Assembly (NCBI GenBank): GCA_034766995.1
Contig: CM068323.1
Location: forward strand, 20,382,112 to 20,446,111
DNA: 64,000 bases
From: Acanthacorydalis orientalis
Lineage: Eukaryota > Arthropoda > Insecta > Megaloptera > Corydalidae
Direction: 5' to 3'
Made by a program: the position numbers and the translations under genes. Positions within the stretch are counted from its first letter, which is position 1, and each line of letters begins with the position of its first letter. Positions 13,141 to 26,647 of the stretch are shown here, in pieces. The notes beneath the pieces were generated by a model that ran no database searches, was not told where the DNA came from, and saw only the letters and a program-made list of their open reading frames with translations.

Positions 13141-15818
13141 TAGAACATGAGAATACGCATCGAACAGTATGAAATTTTTGTCATTTTTTTACATTTTGGC
13201 TATTTTAAGCAAGAAAAACGTTTATTTTTGCGTATCCGCCATATCCGAATATCCGCAAAATCCAAAGAAATGCGATTTTTGGGGGTTTTTTGTTATTTTT
13301 TGTTATTTATTATTATCTTATGATATAGAACAATAAAATACGCATCGAACAGTATGAAATTTTTGTAATTTTTTTTACATTTTGGATATTTTAAGCAAGA
13401 AAAACGTTTTTTTTTTGCGGATATTTTGCGGATATTTCGCGGTTTTTGTGACTTTTTTGGTATCTATTATGAACCGATGTTAATTTTGACTCATGTATGA
13501 TATAGTATATTAAAATACGCATCGGATAGTATGAAATAGTTGCCATTTTTATAGCATTTTGGATCTTTTAGCCATGAAAAACCTTTATTTTTGTTAATTT
13601 TTCGCGGTTTTTGTGACTTTTTCGGTATCTATTATAACCGATGTCAATTTTTACTCAAGTATGAAATAGAACATTAAATAACGCATAGAACAGTATGAAA
13701 TAGTTGCTAGTTTTATAACATTTTGGGTATTTTATGAAGGAAAAACTGTAATTTTTGCTGATTTTTTGCGGTTTTTATGATATTTCCGACATTTATTACG
13801 GACAGATATTAATTTAGTCTAGAAATATACATAAAGCATTAAAAGACGAATCGACCAGTATTAATTAGTTGCCAAATTATCCTACATATCCACAAAATAA
13901 GCAATATCCGTAATATCCACCATATACGAAATATCCGCATTATCCGCAATATCAAAAAAATGTGATTTTTTGCAGTTTATTTGATATTTCTTACATATTT
14001 TATGGACTGATATTAATTTTAAATAAGATATGATATAGAACAATTATATACGCATCGACCGGTATGAAATAGTTGCCATTTTTAAAACAATTTGGATATT
14101 TTATATATTGCGGATATGGCGGATATTGAGGATATGGCGGATATGGTTTATTTTGTTGATATGTAGGATATTTTGGTAACTAGTTAATACTGGTCGATTC
14201 GTCTTTTAATGCTTTATGTATATTTCTAGACAAAATTAACATCGGTTCATAATAAATGTCTGAAATATCAAAAAAACCGCAAAATATCTGCAAAAATTTC
14301 CGTTATTCCTTCATAAAATATGCAAAATGTTATAAAACTAGCAACTATTTCATACCGTTCGATGCGTATTCTCATGTTCTATATCGTAAAAGAGACAAAA
14401 TTAACATAGGTTCATAATTGATACCGAAAAAGTGACAAAAACCGCGAAATATCCGCAAAACATCCGCAAAAATAAATGTTTTTCTTGCTTAAAATAGCCA
14501 AAATGTAAAAAAAATGACAAAAGTTTCATACTGTTCGATGCGTATTCTCATGTTCTATATCATAAGATAATAATAAATACCAAAAATAACTCAAAAACCT
14601 CCCAAAATCGCATTTCTTTGGATTTTGCGGATATGCGGATATGGCGGATACGCAAAAATAAACGTTTTTCTTGCTTAAAATAGCCAAAATGTAAAAAAAT
14701 GACAAAAATTTCATACTGTTCGATGCGTATTCTCATGTTCTATATCATAAGATAATAATAAATACCAAAAATAACTCAAAAACCCCCCAAAATCGCATTT
14801 CTTTGGATTTTGCGGATATGCGGATATGGCGGATACGCAAAAATAAACGTTTTTCTTGCTTAAAATAGCCAAAATGTAAAAAAAATGACAAAAATTTCAT
14901 ACTGTTCGATGCGTATTCTAATGTTCTATATCATAAGATAATAAAAAATACCAAAAATAACTCAAAAACCCCCCAAAATCGCATTTTTTTGGATTTTGCG
15001 GATATGCGGATATGGCGGATATGGCGGATATTGCGGATATGGCGTATACGGCGGATATGATATCCGCCGCGGATATGATATCCGCCGCGGATATGATATC
15101 CGCCGCGGATATGATATCCGCCGCGGATGTGATATCCGCATTAACCGCCATATCCGCAATATCCGCGTATCCGCCATATCCGCATATCCGCAAAATCCAA
15201 AAAAATGCGATTTTTGGGGGTTTTTGAGTTATTTTTGGTATTTTTTATTATCTTATGATATAGAACATTAGAATACGCATCGAACAGTATGAAATTTTTG
15301 TCATTTTTTTTACATTTTGGCTATTTTAAGCAAGAAAAACGTTTATTTTTGCGTATCCGCCATATCCGCATATCCGCAAAATCCAAAGAAATGCGATTTT
15401 GGGGGGTTTTTGAGTTATTTTTGGTATTTATTATTATCTTATGATATAGAACATGAGAATACGCATCGAACAGTATGAAATTTTTGTCATTTTTTTTACA
15501 TTTTGGCTATTTTAAGCAAGAAAAACGTTTATTTTTGCGTATCCGCCATATCCGCATATCCGCAAAATCCAAAGAAATGCGATTTTGGGGGGTTTTTGAG
15601 TTATTTTTGGTATTTATTATTATCTTATGATATAGAACATGAGAGTACGCATCGAACAGTATGAAATTTTTGTCATTTTTTTTACATTTTGGCTATTTTA
15701 AGCAAGAAAAACGTTTATTTTTGCGTATCCGCCATATCCGCATATCCGCAAAATCCAAAGAAATGCGATTTTGGGGGGTTTTTGAGTTATTTTTGGTATT
15801 TATTATTATCTTATGATA
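13141..15818. repeat. Satellite unit 6 (2,678 bp), with an arm-copied right arm
   Basis: The right arm next to the core (about 15240-15275) differs from all other units and is the exact reverse complement of this unit's own left arm (about 14917-14955), including the variants CATTAGAATACG and TATTTTTTATTA. The arms around the centre near 15094 match for several hundred bases. Confidence 0.9.
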
Positions 15819-18461
15819 TAGAACATGAGAATACGCATCGAACAGTATGAAATTTTTGTCATTTTTTTACATTTTGGCTATTTTAAGCAAGAAAAACGTT
15901 TATTTTTGCGTATCCGCCATATCCGAATATCCGCAAAATCCAAAGAAATGCGATTTTTGGGGGTTTTTTGTTATTTTTTGTTATTTATTATTATCTTATG
16001 ATATAGAACAATAAAATACGCATCGAACAGTATGAAATTTTTGTAATTTTTTTTACATTTTGGATATTTTAAGCAAGAAAAACGTTTTTTTTTTTGCGGA
16101 TATTTTGCGGATATTTCGCGGTTTTTGTGACTTTTTTGGTATCTATTATGAACCGATGTTAATTTTGACTCATGTATGATATAGTATATTAAAATACGCA
16201 TCGGATAGTATGAAATAGTTGCCATTTTTATAGCATTTTGGATCTTTTAGCCATGAAAAACCTTTATTTTTGTTAATTTTTCGCGGTTTTTGTGACTTTT
16301 TCGGTATCTATTATAACCGATGTCAATTTTTACTCAAGTATGAAATAGAACATTAAATAACGCATAGAACAGTATGAAATAGTTGCTAGTTTTATAACAT
16401 TTTGGGTATTTTATGAAGGAAAAACTGTAATTTTTGCTGATTTTTTGCGGTTTTTATGATATTTCCGACATTTATTACGGACAGATATTAATTTAGTCTA
16501 GAAATATACATAAAGCATTAAAAGACGAATCGACCAGTATTAATTAGTTGCCAAATTATCCTACATATCCACAAAATAAGCAATATCCGTAATATCCACC
16601 ATATACGAAATATCCGCATTATCCGCAATATCAAAAAAATGTGATTTTTTGCAGTTTATTTGATATTTCTTACATATTTTATGGACTGATATTAATTTTA
16701 AATAAGATATGATATAGAACAATTATATACGCATCGACCGGTATGAAATAGTTGCCATTTTTAAAACAATTTGGATATTTTATATATTGCGGATATGGCG
16801 GATATTGAGGATATGGCGGATATGGTTTATTTTGTTGATATGTAGGATATTTTGGTAACTAGTTAATACTGGTCGATTCGTCTTTTAATGCTTTATGTAT
16901 ATTTCTAGACAAAATTAACATCGGTTCATAATAAATGTCTGAAATATCAAAAAAACCGCAAAATATCTGCAAAAATTTCCGTTATTCCTTCATAAAATAT
17001 GCAAAATGTTATAAAACTAGCAACTATTTCATACCGTTCGATGCGTATTCTCATGTTCTATATCGTAAAAGAGACAAAATTAACATAGGTTCATAATTGA
17101 TACCGAAAAAGTGACAAAAACCGCGAAATATCCGCAAAACATCCGCAAAAATAAATGTTTTTCTTGCTTAAAATAGCCAAAATGTAAAAAAAATGACAAA
17201 AGTTTCATACTGTTCGATGCGTATTCTCATGTTCTATATCATAAGATAATAATAAATACCAAAAATAACTCAAAAACCTCCCAAAATCGCATTTCTTTGG
17301 ATTTTGCGGATATGCGGATATGGCGGATACGCAAAAATAAACGTTTTTCTTGCTTAAAATAGCCAAAATGTAAAAAAATGACAAAAATTTCATACTGTTC
17401 GATGCGTATTCTCATATTCTATATCATAAGATAATAATAAATACCAAAAATAACTCAAAAACCCCCCAAAATCGCATTTCTTTGGATTTTGCGGATATGC
17501 GGATATGGCGGATACGCAAAAATAAACGTTTTTCTTGCTTAAAATAGCCAAAATGTAAAAAAAATGACAAAAATTTCATACTGTTCGATGCGTATTCTAA
17601 TGTTCTATATCATAAGATAATAAAAAATACCAAAAATAACTCAAAAACCCCCCAAAATCGCATTTTTTTGGATTTTGCGGATATGCGGATATGGCGGATA
17701 TGGCGGATATTGCGGATATGGCGTATACGGCGGATATGATATCCGCCGCGGATATGATATCCGCCGCGGATATGATATCCGCATTAACCGCCATATCCGC
17801 AATATCCGCGTATCCGCCATATCCGCATATCCGCAAAATCCAAAAAAATGCGATTTTTGGGGGTTTTTGAGTTATTTTTGGTATTTATTATTATCTTATC
17901 ACATAGAACATGAGAATACGCATCGAACAGTATGAAATTTTTGTCATTTTTTTTACATTTTGGCTATTTTAAGCAAGAAAAACGTTTATTTTTGCGTATC
18001 CGCCATATCCGCATATCCGCAAAATCCAAAGAAATGCGATTTTGGGGGGTTTTTGAGTTATTTTTGGTATTTATTATTATCTTATGATATAGAACATGAG
18101 AATACGCATCGAACAGTATGAAATTTTTGTCATTTTTTTTACATTTTGGCTATTTTAAGCAAGAAAAACGTTTATTTTTGCGTATCCGCCATATCCGCAT
18201 ATCCGCAAAATCCAAAGAAATGCGATTTTGGGGGGTTTTTGAGTTATTTTTGGTATTTATTATTATCTTATGATATAGAACATGAGAATACGCATCGAAC
18301 AGTATGAAATTTTTGTCATTTTTTTTACATTTTGGCTATTTTAAGCAAGAAAAACGTTTATTTTTGCGTATCCGCCATATCCGCATATCCGCAAAATCCA
18401 AAGAAATGCGATTTTGGGGGGTTTTTGAGTTATTTTTGGTATTTATTATTATCTTATGATA
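15819..18461. repeat. Satellite unit 7 (2,643 bp)
   Basis: It has the same three-repeat core as unit 4 (about 17730-17785) and the same CATATTCT variant near 17413. Its distal forward monomers (17930-18461) are regular 185-bp repeats. Confidence 0.9.
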
Positions 18462-19250
18462 TAGAACATGAGAATACGCATCGAACAGTATGAAATTTTT
18501 GTCATTTTTTTTACATTTTCGATATTTTAAGCAAGAAAAACGTTTATTTTTGCGGATATTTTGCGGATATTTCGCGGTTTTTGTAACTTTTTCGGTATCC
18601 ATTTTGAACCGATGTTATTTTTGTCTCATTTATGATATAGAACATGAAATTACGCATCGAACAGTATGAAATAGTTGCTAGTTTTATAACATTTTGCATC
18701 TTTTATGAAGGAATAACGGAAATTTTTGCAGATATTTTGCGGTTTTTTTGATATTTCCGACATTTATTATGGACCGATGTTAATTTTGTCAAGACATATA
18801 CATAAAGCATTAAAAGACGAATCGACCATTATTAATTAGTTGCCAAATTGTCCTAAATATCCACAAAATAAGCCATATCCGCAATATCCGCCATATACGA
18901 AATATCTGCAATAACCGCCATATCCGTAATATCCGCCATATACGAAATATCTGCAATATCCGTTTTAACCGCCATAGCCAAGAAAAATGTGATTTTTTGC
19001 AGTTTTTTGATATTAGTGGTATTTATTATTGTCCGATGTTAATTATGTGAAAGATATCATATAGAACAATTAAATACGCATCGACCGGTATAAAATAGTT
19101 TCCATGTTTGTAACATTCTGGATATTTTAAGCAAGAAAAACCCGTATTTTTGCGGATATTTCGCGGTTTTTGTTATTTTTTTGGTATCCGTTATGAACCG
19201 ATGTCAATTTTGTCTCATTTATTATATAGAACATTAAAATACGCATCGAA
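18462..19250. repeat. Decayed partial satellite unit at the right edge of the array
   Basis: It opens as unit 8 but diverges after about 70 bp. Monomer boxes are still recognisable near 18652, 18810, 19079 and 19232, and degenerate ATATCCGCC runs lie near 18865-18980. Homology stops at about 19,248, where unique DNA begins. Decay at the edge of an otherwise homogeneous array is the usual pattern where unequal exchange no longer homogenises repeats. Confidence 0.8.
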
Positions 19251-19757
19251 TGTATATTGTTATAAATTGTTGTGTTTTGTATATAAATTGTTGGTCGAAT
19301 TTTTTAGGGATGTTGGAGTTTTGCTGTGTTTTTAGAGATATGAACGTGTTTTAATAATGTTTAAAATTATAACTTAATTAAGTTATAATTACGTGGATAT
19401 ATCGTAACATCTCAGGAGTATTTTGTACAATGTCTACAATGCAATAAGATCTATTTCAGTTCATTAATGTTGTTGTTGAAGTTTTGACATTGTAATTAAT
19501 TTCGTTGAAGTTATTTAAGATTTAAATTAGATAATTAAGTTATATACGTGTGCGTATATACAGTTGAGTTCGTTGAAAGCTTGCTACAATGAAAAGCTTG
19601 CAAATTTACATACATTATAATAATTTCTATATTACCATTCAGATGTGCTCTTACACAATATTCTTCCGACTTGTACTATCTTCCCTGCTGCATGCACACG
19701 TCGTTACAGGCGCGACACTCTACTTATATATGTGAATTTTTTTTGTGCTTGTTCCAG
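19251..19757 (+). other. Unique intronic or 5' flanking DNA between the satellite and tusp
   Basis: AT-rich single-copy sequence. It contains a perfect 26-bp palindrome at 19365-19390. No frame encodes the expected tusp N-terminal segment. It ends in a pyrimidine-rich tract and an AG at 19756-19757 that forms the acceptor of the first visible tusp exon. Confidence 0.6.
19365..19390. other. Perfect 26-bp AT-rich palindrome
   Basis: The sequence is fully self-complementary around 19377/19378 with the centre CTTAATTAAG. Its function is unknown. An intrinsic hairpin or a site for a dimeric protein are possible. Confidence 0.6.
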
Positions 19758-19922
19758 GACGAGGGATGGAAGCTCAACCGCACGAACTACTACCAGGAGG
19801 GTTGGCTGGCGACGGGGAATGTTCGGGGTATTGTCGGCGTTACGTTTACGACAAGCCACTGTAAGAAAAATGTCGACTTTCCGTTAAGAACCAACTACAA
19901 TCTTCGTGGACATCGGTCAGAG
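19758..19922 (+). CDS. tusp: tusp exon a (first visible), start of WD40 region
   Basis: Encodes 55 residues containing [14 protein letters not shown] and GVTFTTSHC, hallmarks of the TULP4 N-terminus. Acceptor ttccag at 19752-19757, donor AG|gtaaaa. Both borders are phase 0. It has no start codon, so an upstream exon must exist. Confidence 0.92.
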
Positions 19923-20976
19923 GTAAAAATGGCTGTTTTTTTTCTGTTCATCAATAGCAAAACTTTTCGTAATTTTTGAATGTTTCCGGGTCGCGAGACG
20001 AGCAAAAACATTTAATTCGGAACGGATTGCGGTGGAATGTAATTTTAAACGGATGTAATTTAGATTACTTCAGCAGTACGTTATTAATAGTAATAAGATT
20101 TGTCTCTAAATTCTTAATATTACGCTTGATATTTTTAATTTATATTTTTCAGAGAGTTTTTTATACGTAGCAGAGGTGGACTTTTTTCATATAAATACAA
20201 ACTCGTATTTAAAATAGTTATTTCAAATTATTCTTTAATGGTGTTTATCAGATTGATATTTAAAACTATATATAAATGTTATAAATTGTTTTGCATTTTG
20301 TATTATTTCATTATTTAACTTTTTATTAGTTGTGAATGGACATTTTAGAAATTAATTTAATATATTCAATTACACCTACCATTTGTACATGTTATTTTAG
20401 CTTTTTTATTTCTGTGGTAGTCAACTTTGACATTTGAATTTGTAAGACTTCACAACCATTTATAAATCAAAGGTTTTGATTTACACAGGCAGTATTTTTT
20501 TGTTACTTATACATCAGTAATGATGGATAAGTATAAGTGTTGAATATTATATTCGGTTCACTTTTTTTGCGCAATATAAATATATATTTTCACAAATATT
20601 GCACAGAATAATATCTAGTATTACAGACGTACACTTATTAAAACTACCACACAATTTAAACATAAAATAATGTAATAAAAATGAAAAGCGTTTAAAAATA
20701 AATATCAACTTATTGATTGTTTTATATCTTAAATTGTATTACTCCTGTACTTGTTTAAAATTTTACTCTGGTAACGTTTTGTTCGGTCACATTATAATAT
20801 AATATAAATAATTGCTCCCGTTTCGAAAAAAACAACCATTTTTAAGTCCACCAATATTTGACCTCTACAATATATTGTACTACCTGGCATCACATGTATA
20901 CAAGTCTGTCTATTGTCGTTCAAAAATGTAAATAGGACGCATTCGGCTGACTAAAAATATTTATGTGGAGCACATA

Positions 20977-21030
<54 letters not shown>

Positions 21031-21366
21031 ACACACATACAGGTTTATGTCGACGTTTTATTCTCGTGAAAAATGGAACTTCGATTCATCATCATCAGTG
21101 CCATTTTTGCATGAATAACGTCGGAATATCTTTTTATTTCTCGTGCAACATTCCGTTTCGCACGACAGCCATTCCGAGCTTCAAACTAGTTATTCCTCTC
21201 TTTTTGTTATACGTGTATATTAAAATTTTACGTTTTTGTTCATAGCTCGTGTATTATTTTTATGATTTTTTCTCCTTTCTGTCGTTCCATGAACGACAAA
21301 ATCTACATTGATGTACCGGTATTATAAAAAATGAACTCTATAATTTATTTTCGTAATATGTACATG

Positions 21367-21434
<68 letters not shown>

Positions 21435-21776
21435 CTAGATAGATATAGATAGATAGGTATATACACAAGCTTGTGTGTACCATTGTACAGGTCGATAGAT
21501 AAATATGAAATTTTCTTATAACTATGTTATAAGAATAGTTCTAATAAAAGGGAAATTATGTTGTAAGACCTAAACTTGTTTTTTAAAACTATTTCAAATT
21601 GATGCATGCCGTATGCTCGTTATTTTTTATAACGTTTTTAGTACGTGTAAAATGTTATGTTCTTTAGTAATATTTGTTTGTTTTGTTGAATATAAAATTG
21701 AGATTTTAACGAGAAAAGTCGAAATGAGTTTTATATTAAACTCATTTTGTACCTAAATAAATATATTATAGTTTTC

Positions 21777-21829
<53 letters not shown>

Positions 21830-22298
21830 ATGTGTGCGTGGGTGTGTACATTGAATTCGTCAGCCAGTTTTCTTAAATTTCTCTTATCTTCTATACCGTA
21901 CCGCCTAAAAATTGCAACGTTGCATTGTATATGTGTGTGTATATGTGAAAAGAGGAAATTCATTACAAGTCGACTTACACTTTCGTCGAGCAGGGCAGTG
22001 TTGAACACCGTTCAACGGCTTAAAATATTCAGGACGGCGTGTGTGGCGTCTGACCGTATCGTATTTCAGCACACCTCGAACTGCAACACGCTCTGAAACG
22101 TTTCATTTTCAGCACCGAGTATTAGATTAATTGTAACGTAAACGCTTTTAGTAATTTTGTTCTATACATTTTGGGTTCGGATATCGTGTAGTATGTAATA
22201 TAGTAACATCTAATACCGTCCTTTCGAAGCCAGAGAACGAGATAAACGGTCAAAGTGGAAATACAACACGTATATTTATTTTAAATACTATATATATA

Positions 22299-22353
<55 letters not shown>

Positions 22354-23101
22354 CATTCATGTACACAAGAGAAAAAGTACATGACACGGTATCATACGGT
22401 AATGACAGCAAATTTGTCACAGATGCGAGGACGATAAATTTAGAGTAGCTTCATTTACAAAATCTAAACTGGTCGAGTTTTTTTTTAATTTCTAACTTTT
22501 TTAACATCGTTCGAAACTTTCAGACTTGCGTTTTTCAATGAACTTTGTTTAAGTTTTCGTAGTGGATTTTTATAGACCGTAAACAGAAAAAAGTACTAAA
22601 AGCTCGCTATATGCGTTACCAAGTTTGTTGTTACTAAACAAACTGTAATATAACCAGTTCATTCAGGAAGTTACCGGATGCAGACATGCTATTAAACATG
22701 TGCTCTTAAGACTTGACTGAAAGTGAAACTGGTAATATTTTTTATGTTTGGAAAATATACAAGTTGTCTTTTCGAATTACGCTTGATTATAGAGCTTTGG
22801 AGTTTTAATGAACAGTTTGAACATCAACTTAATATTTCGTACCGTTAATAATCCAAAATTATTTTATTTTAATAAGTTTTTAATAAAGCATACTGAAGAA
22901 AATAAGTATTTTAATGTAAATTTAAATAATTATTTTTTATGTTTTGTCGATTAATTAAATATTTGAATATTTATTTATAAAAACGGATAAATTTTTATAT
23001 TAAATAAATTAACTGACAATAAGGTTATTATTTTTGAATTCACTTCACCACTTATAAAAATGACAATATATTTTACTAATAATATTTAAAATTAATATTA
23101 T

Positions 23102-23180
<79 letters not shown>

Positions 23181-26032
23181 ATAGAATTTAATAAATTTAT
23201 ATAAATTAAAAACTTAGTACTATTATCTAATTGAATGCATAGTTTGAAAAGATATACATTTTAAATAACTTTTATAACTATTTATTACCAAAAAAATATT
23301 CATAATCTTGTAGAAACAGTTGTTATTAAAGCCGAGATAATATAGGTAATAACGGTCTGTAGTTATCTTAAACTTATTAGTTTCAACTTCTCTCTCACCT
23401 AGTTGAGTTAACTGAAATTTGTGGTTTTGTTGAAAATCCGGATAGTAAACCAGGCAACAGATGGGTGTAAAAGGGACTTATTGAAAGGGTTTCAGTAGTT
23501 AAGCTGAATTTACACGTAGTGAATTTCTGCTATTAGAAATGTCTGGAAAAGGAACTGAAACTTTTTTTGGAATCAATAGTAACATTCATTGTATCAATTA
23601 TGCAGATTACTCTTAGTTTTCTACACTTCTAGGATGATTTAATAATAAGAAAGATTTAAAAAGAAATTAAAGTTATCTACATTAAATGTTATATGAAACA
23701 ATAATGATAATTACAGTAATTATTCTTTTTAAAAGACAAAAAAAATGTCAAAATTGGCAATATAGGATAATTTTTTTTAGAGTACTGAGGACTGAAAATT
23801 GAGTAACGAAATAATAAGAATTTAAAAAAATACAGTTAGTGTATTTTAATTTTTAAAAATTAACACATTCTGTAAAACTGAGTATCAAAATGTTTAAATT
23901 ATAATTATAAGATATGTTTATGAATATTTTGTACTTAGAGATTTTTATTCCTTTCTTATTCGCGAAATAGATTTTTTTACTTGAATAACTAATATGATGG
24001 TATTGTAAATTTATTGTGATAGTAAACAATGTATTTAGTTACATAGAATTTAATAGAACACCTTTATTGAATTTAGTGCTTTCAAGTTCTTTGTTTACTC
24101 TCTATAATAGAAACGATACGATGGTAAATGTTACGGGTTGATAACTCATGTAACACGTGCTAGAACACGGTTTTCAAAATTAACATTCAAGTATTATGTT
24201 TACATATTTTTTTTCAAAAATAAAGATTAAATTATGTTTTTATACGGTAGATTAATACTTGGATAAATACTTCAGAAATACTGTGTTGTGACATTTGAAC
24301 TTTGTATTTATATTATATTATAATTTGTAATTATCTGCACGCCTCGATTTCAAAATGTAAACATGTGGGATGTAAAATAATAAAATAAAACATGAAATAT
24401 AAAATATATTTCAAAAAATAAAACCTACTCTTTTTAATAAATGTAATACAAAAAGTGAGATATGTTATACAATCGGTTTTGAAATCAATGTAGAGTATAT
24501 TAATTAATTTTTGATTTAATATTATATTGTCAGATACTATCATTCCTTACATTTGTTATATTTTATTAAGAAACATTTTTTACATAAATCTGTAATTTTT
24601 TTATATTTGAGCATTTGTATAATAGATTAGAGTAATCGCATACAACAATTGGCTTCATAAAAAATCAATATAATGATACTGTACGCCTCGTTTGACTTAA
24701 TTTGGAATTTATGAAAAATCAATGTCAAATTTCTACGCATTTCTTGTCTACACAATCCCGCGAGATACATCTATAAATAAACGCACGCCCATATATATTT
24801 TGTTTTATTTAATTTGAAAGTTAATATAAATTAACAGGAGCTTTCATGTTCATTCTTTGTAAGTCGGTAATGTATTTTTTTCCAAACAATTTATTTAATC
24901 GAAACGAGTCCGTATAAAAATTTCCCTTGTCGAATTAATGTCGACTCATAATGAAGAATGGATTGCTCTTATTTCCAGTTAAAGGTCTTTATTTATAAAT
25001 TAACGTTGAACTTTTGTCGATTGTTACTACAGTTGTATAAAAGGCTCAAACGTATTCAGTCTGAATCCGTAAATGTGAAACACAGTACAGAAATACATTA
25101 ACGTTAATATAGCAGCTATTTTACACATTTCACATTATAAATATTTCATATTAATCAGGTATAAAATTAAAGTTTTTATTTATTTCTTTCTATTCGCAAT
25201 CATGTTTACGTAACTGTTGATAAATTGTTCATTAATTTAATCAGAATACGGTTCTTAAATTTTATAAATGTTGAGACTAAAATTCTTTAATAAACGTTAT
25301 TATGAATTATAATAGTGTTACCTTTTTTGAATCTATACTGATGTTTATTTGATCTATAAAGCATAAATAATATTGATAAGGATACATACATAAGTAATAT
25401 ATTAGTGATACATTAAATTAAAATTATATATCAACGTACTGTATTTGTTTTGAAAAAAAATATTACTTTCAAGTGTAATTGAAATAACATGTTGAATGAA
25501 AATAGAATTCTTGAACATTTGTAATAACATTACATTCCATATGTTTCGAATGTAATGTAATTACGAACGATGAAACTAGAACGTCAGTTGAAAATATAAC
25601 TATACAAACTTTTTTATATGGAATATTTCAAACGATATTAAAAACTCCGCGTTGTATTATTTTATAACTGAAGAAAGAAAAACATAAGGTTTATATATTG
25701 GAGCTGTTTACCCTTCTTAAGGAATTTCTTAATTTAATGGCTGTTTTGTTAAGTAAATAGGACAGAAATATCAATACTGTTTCAAAGACTTCGGATTTTT
25801 TTTATAATAAAAGTTTGTTAGTAGATATGTGCGATGTGGATGTCTTATAAAAGGACAATATTTCAAAATTATTAAGAGATAAATTTAAAATTATTATCAT
25901 TACATTTAATATGGGATTTGAAAGCGAAATGCAAAATATAATTTTATCCTTATATATTTATTATTGATGTTCTTGTCTAAATTGAAATTAAACATTTTGA
26001 AAAAAATAGTCTTTGTTTATAAACTTAAAAGC

Positions 26033-26079
<47 letters not shown>

Positions 26080-26593
26080 ATGTTAAACAAAAATTATTAT
26101 TTAAAAAATATGTAGATTAATTTTCATAAAATACAAAATCTCATCTCGTTCAGTCATTGTAGATGTTACATGTTTTTATACACGAGGGTCACTGTAAAAT
26201 TAACGATTCTTTTTTCTCTTTATAATGACTATACTACTGACACAGAAACTTTAAATGTGAAACAATTATTTTACTGTCAGTGCTAGCACAACCTTTTTTC
26301 ATTTACCTTTTATTCAAAACGAATATATACAAAAAATACGTACACATTCAGAATATATTATTGTTTCACGACAATGCAAGCTGCTTCAGTCATCAAATAT
26401 TGGATACAATTGCAAGTTTCGGATTGGATTTTTTTTCTTATTCTCTATATAACCTAGATTCGTTCCTTGCGACTTGTTCGTTCAGATATTTCAAGAATAA
26501 TAGTCTTATTTGTTTCGATATTTCAAGAGCATTCAAGAAGTAAGATAAAATGTCTTTCACGTTCACTTAATTGTCTTTTATTTTTATTTCGAA

Positions 26594-26647
<54 letters not shown>

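Larger units (their letters stand above)
1..19250. repeat. Higher-order satellite array with alternately inverted monomers
   Basis: Seven near-identical units of 2,492-2,679 bp follow head to tail, then a decayed eighth. Within each unit the basic monomer is about 185 bp (range about 165-205 bp) and carries the box CGCATCGAACAGTATGAAAT or a variant. In unit 1 monomers run forward from 1 to about 963, reversed from about 963 to 1956, and forward again to 2679. Arms around the centre near 1956 are almost identical; arms around the centre near 885 are clearly diverged. Short open frames rich in ISA, YGG or DIRRG are translations of the 9-bp unit ATATCCGCC and the 18-bp core, and are not genes. 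The array is open at the left edge, so its full size is unknown. Whether it is centromeric, pericentromeric or a dispersed satellite block cannot be told from this sequence. Confidence 0.95.

Noticed and set aside
1..19250. CRISPR-like array
   Set aside because: Repeats are long, directly abutting and inverted, with no unique spacers, and the DNA is clearly eukaryotic.
1..19250. CENP-B box or telomeric repeats in the satellite
   Set aside because: The conserved box does not fit the CENP-B consensus, and no TTAGG-type telomere runs are present.
19645..19887. Alternative reading frame over the first visible tusp exon
   Set aside because: The phase-0 frame gives the conserved TULP4 sequence; this one does not.
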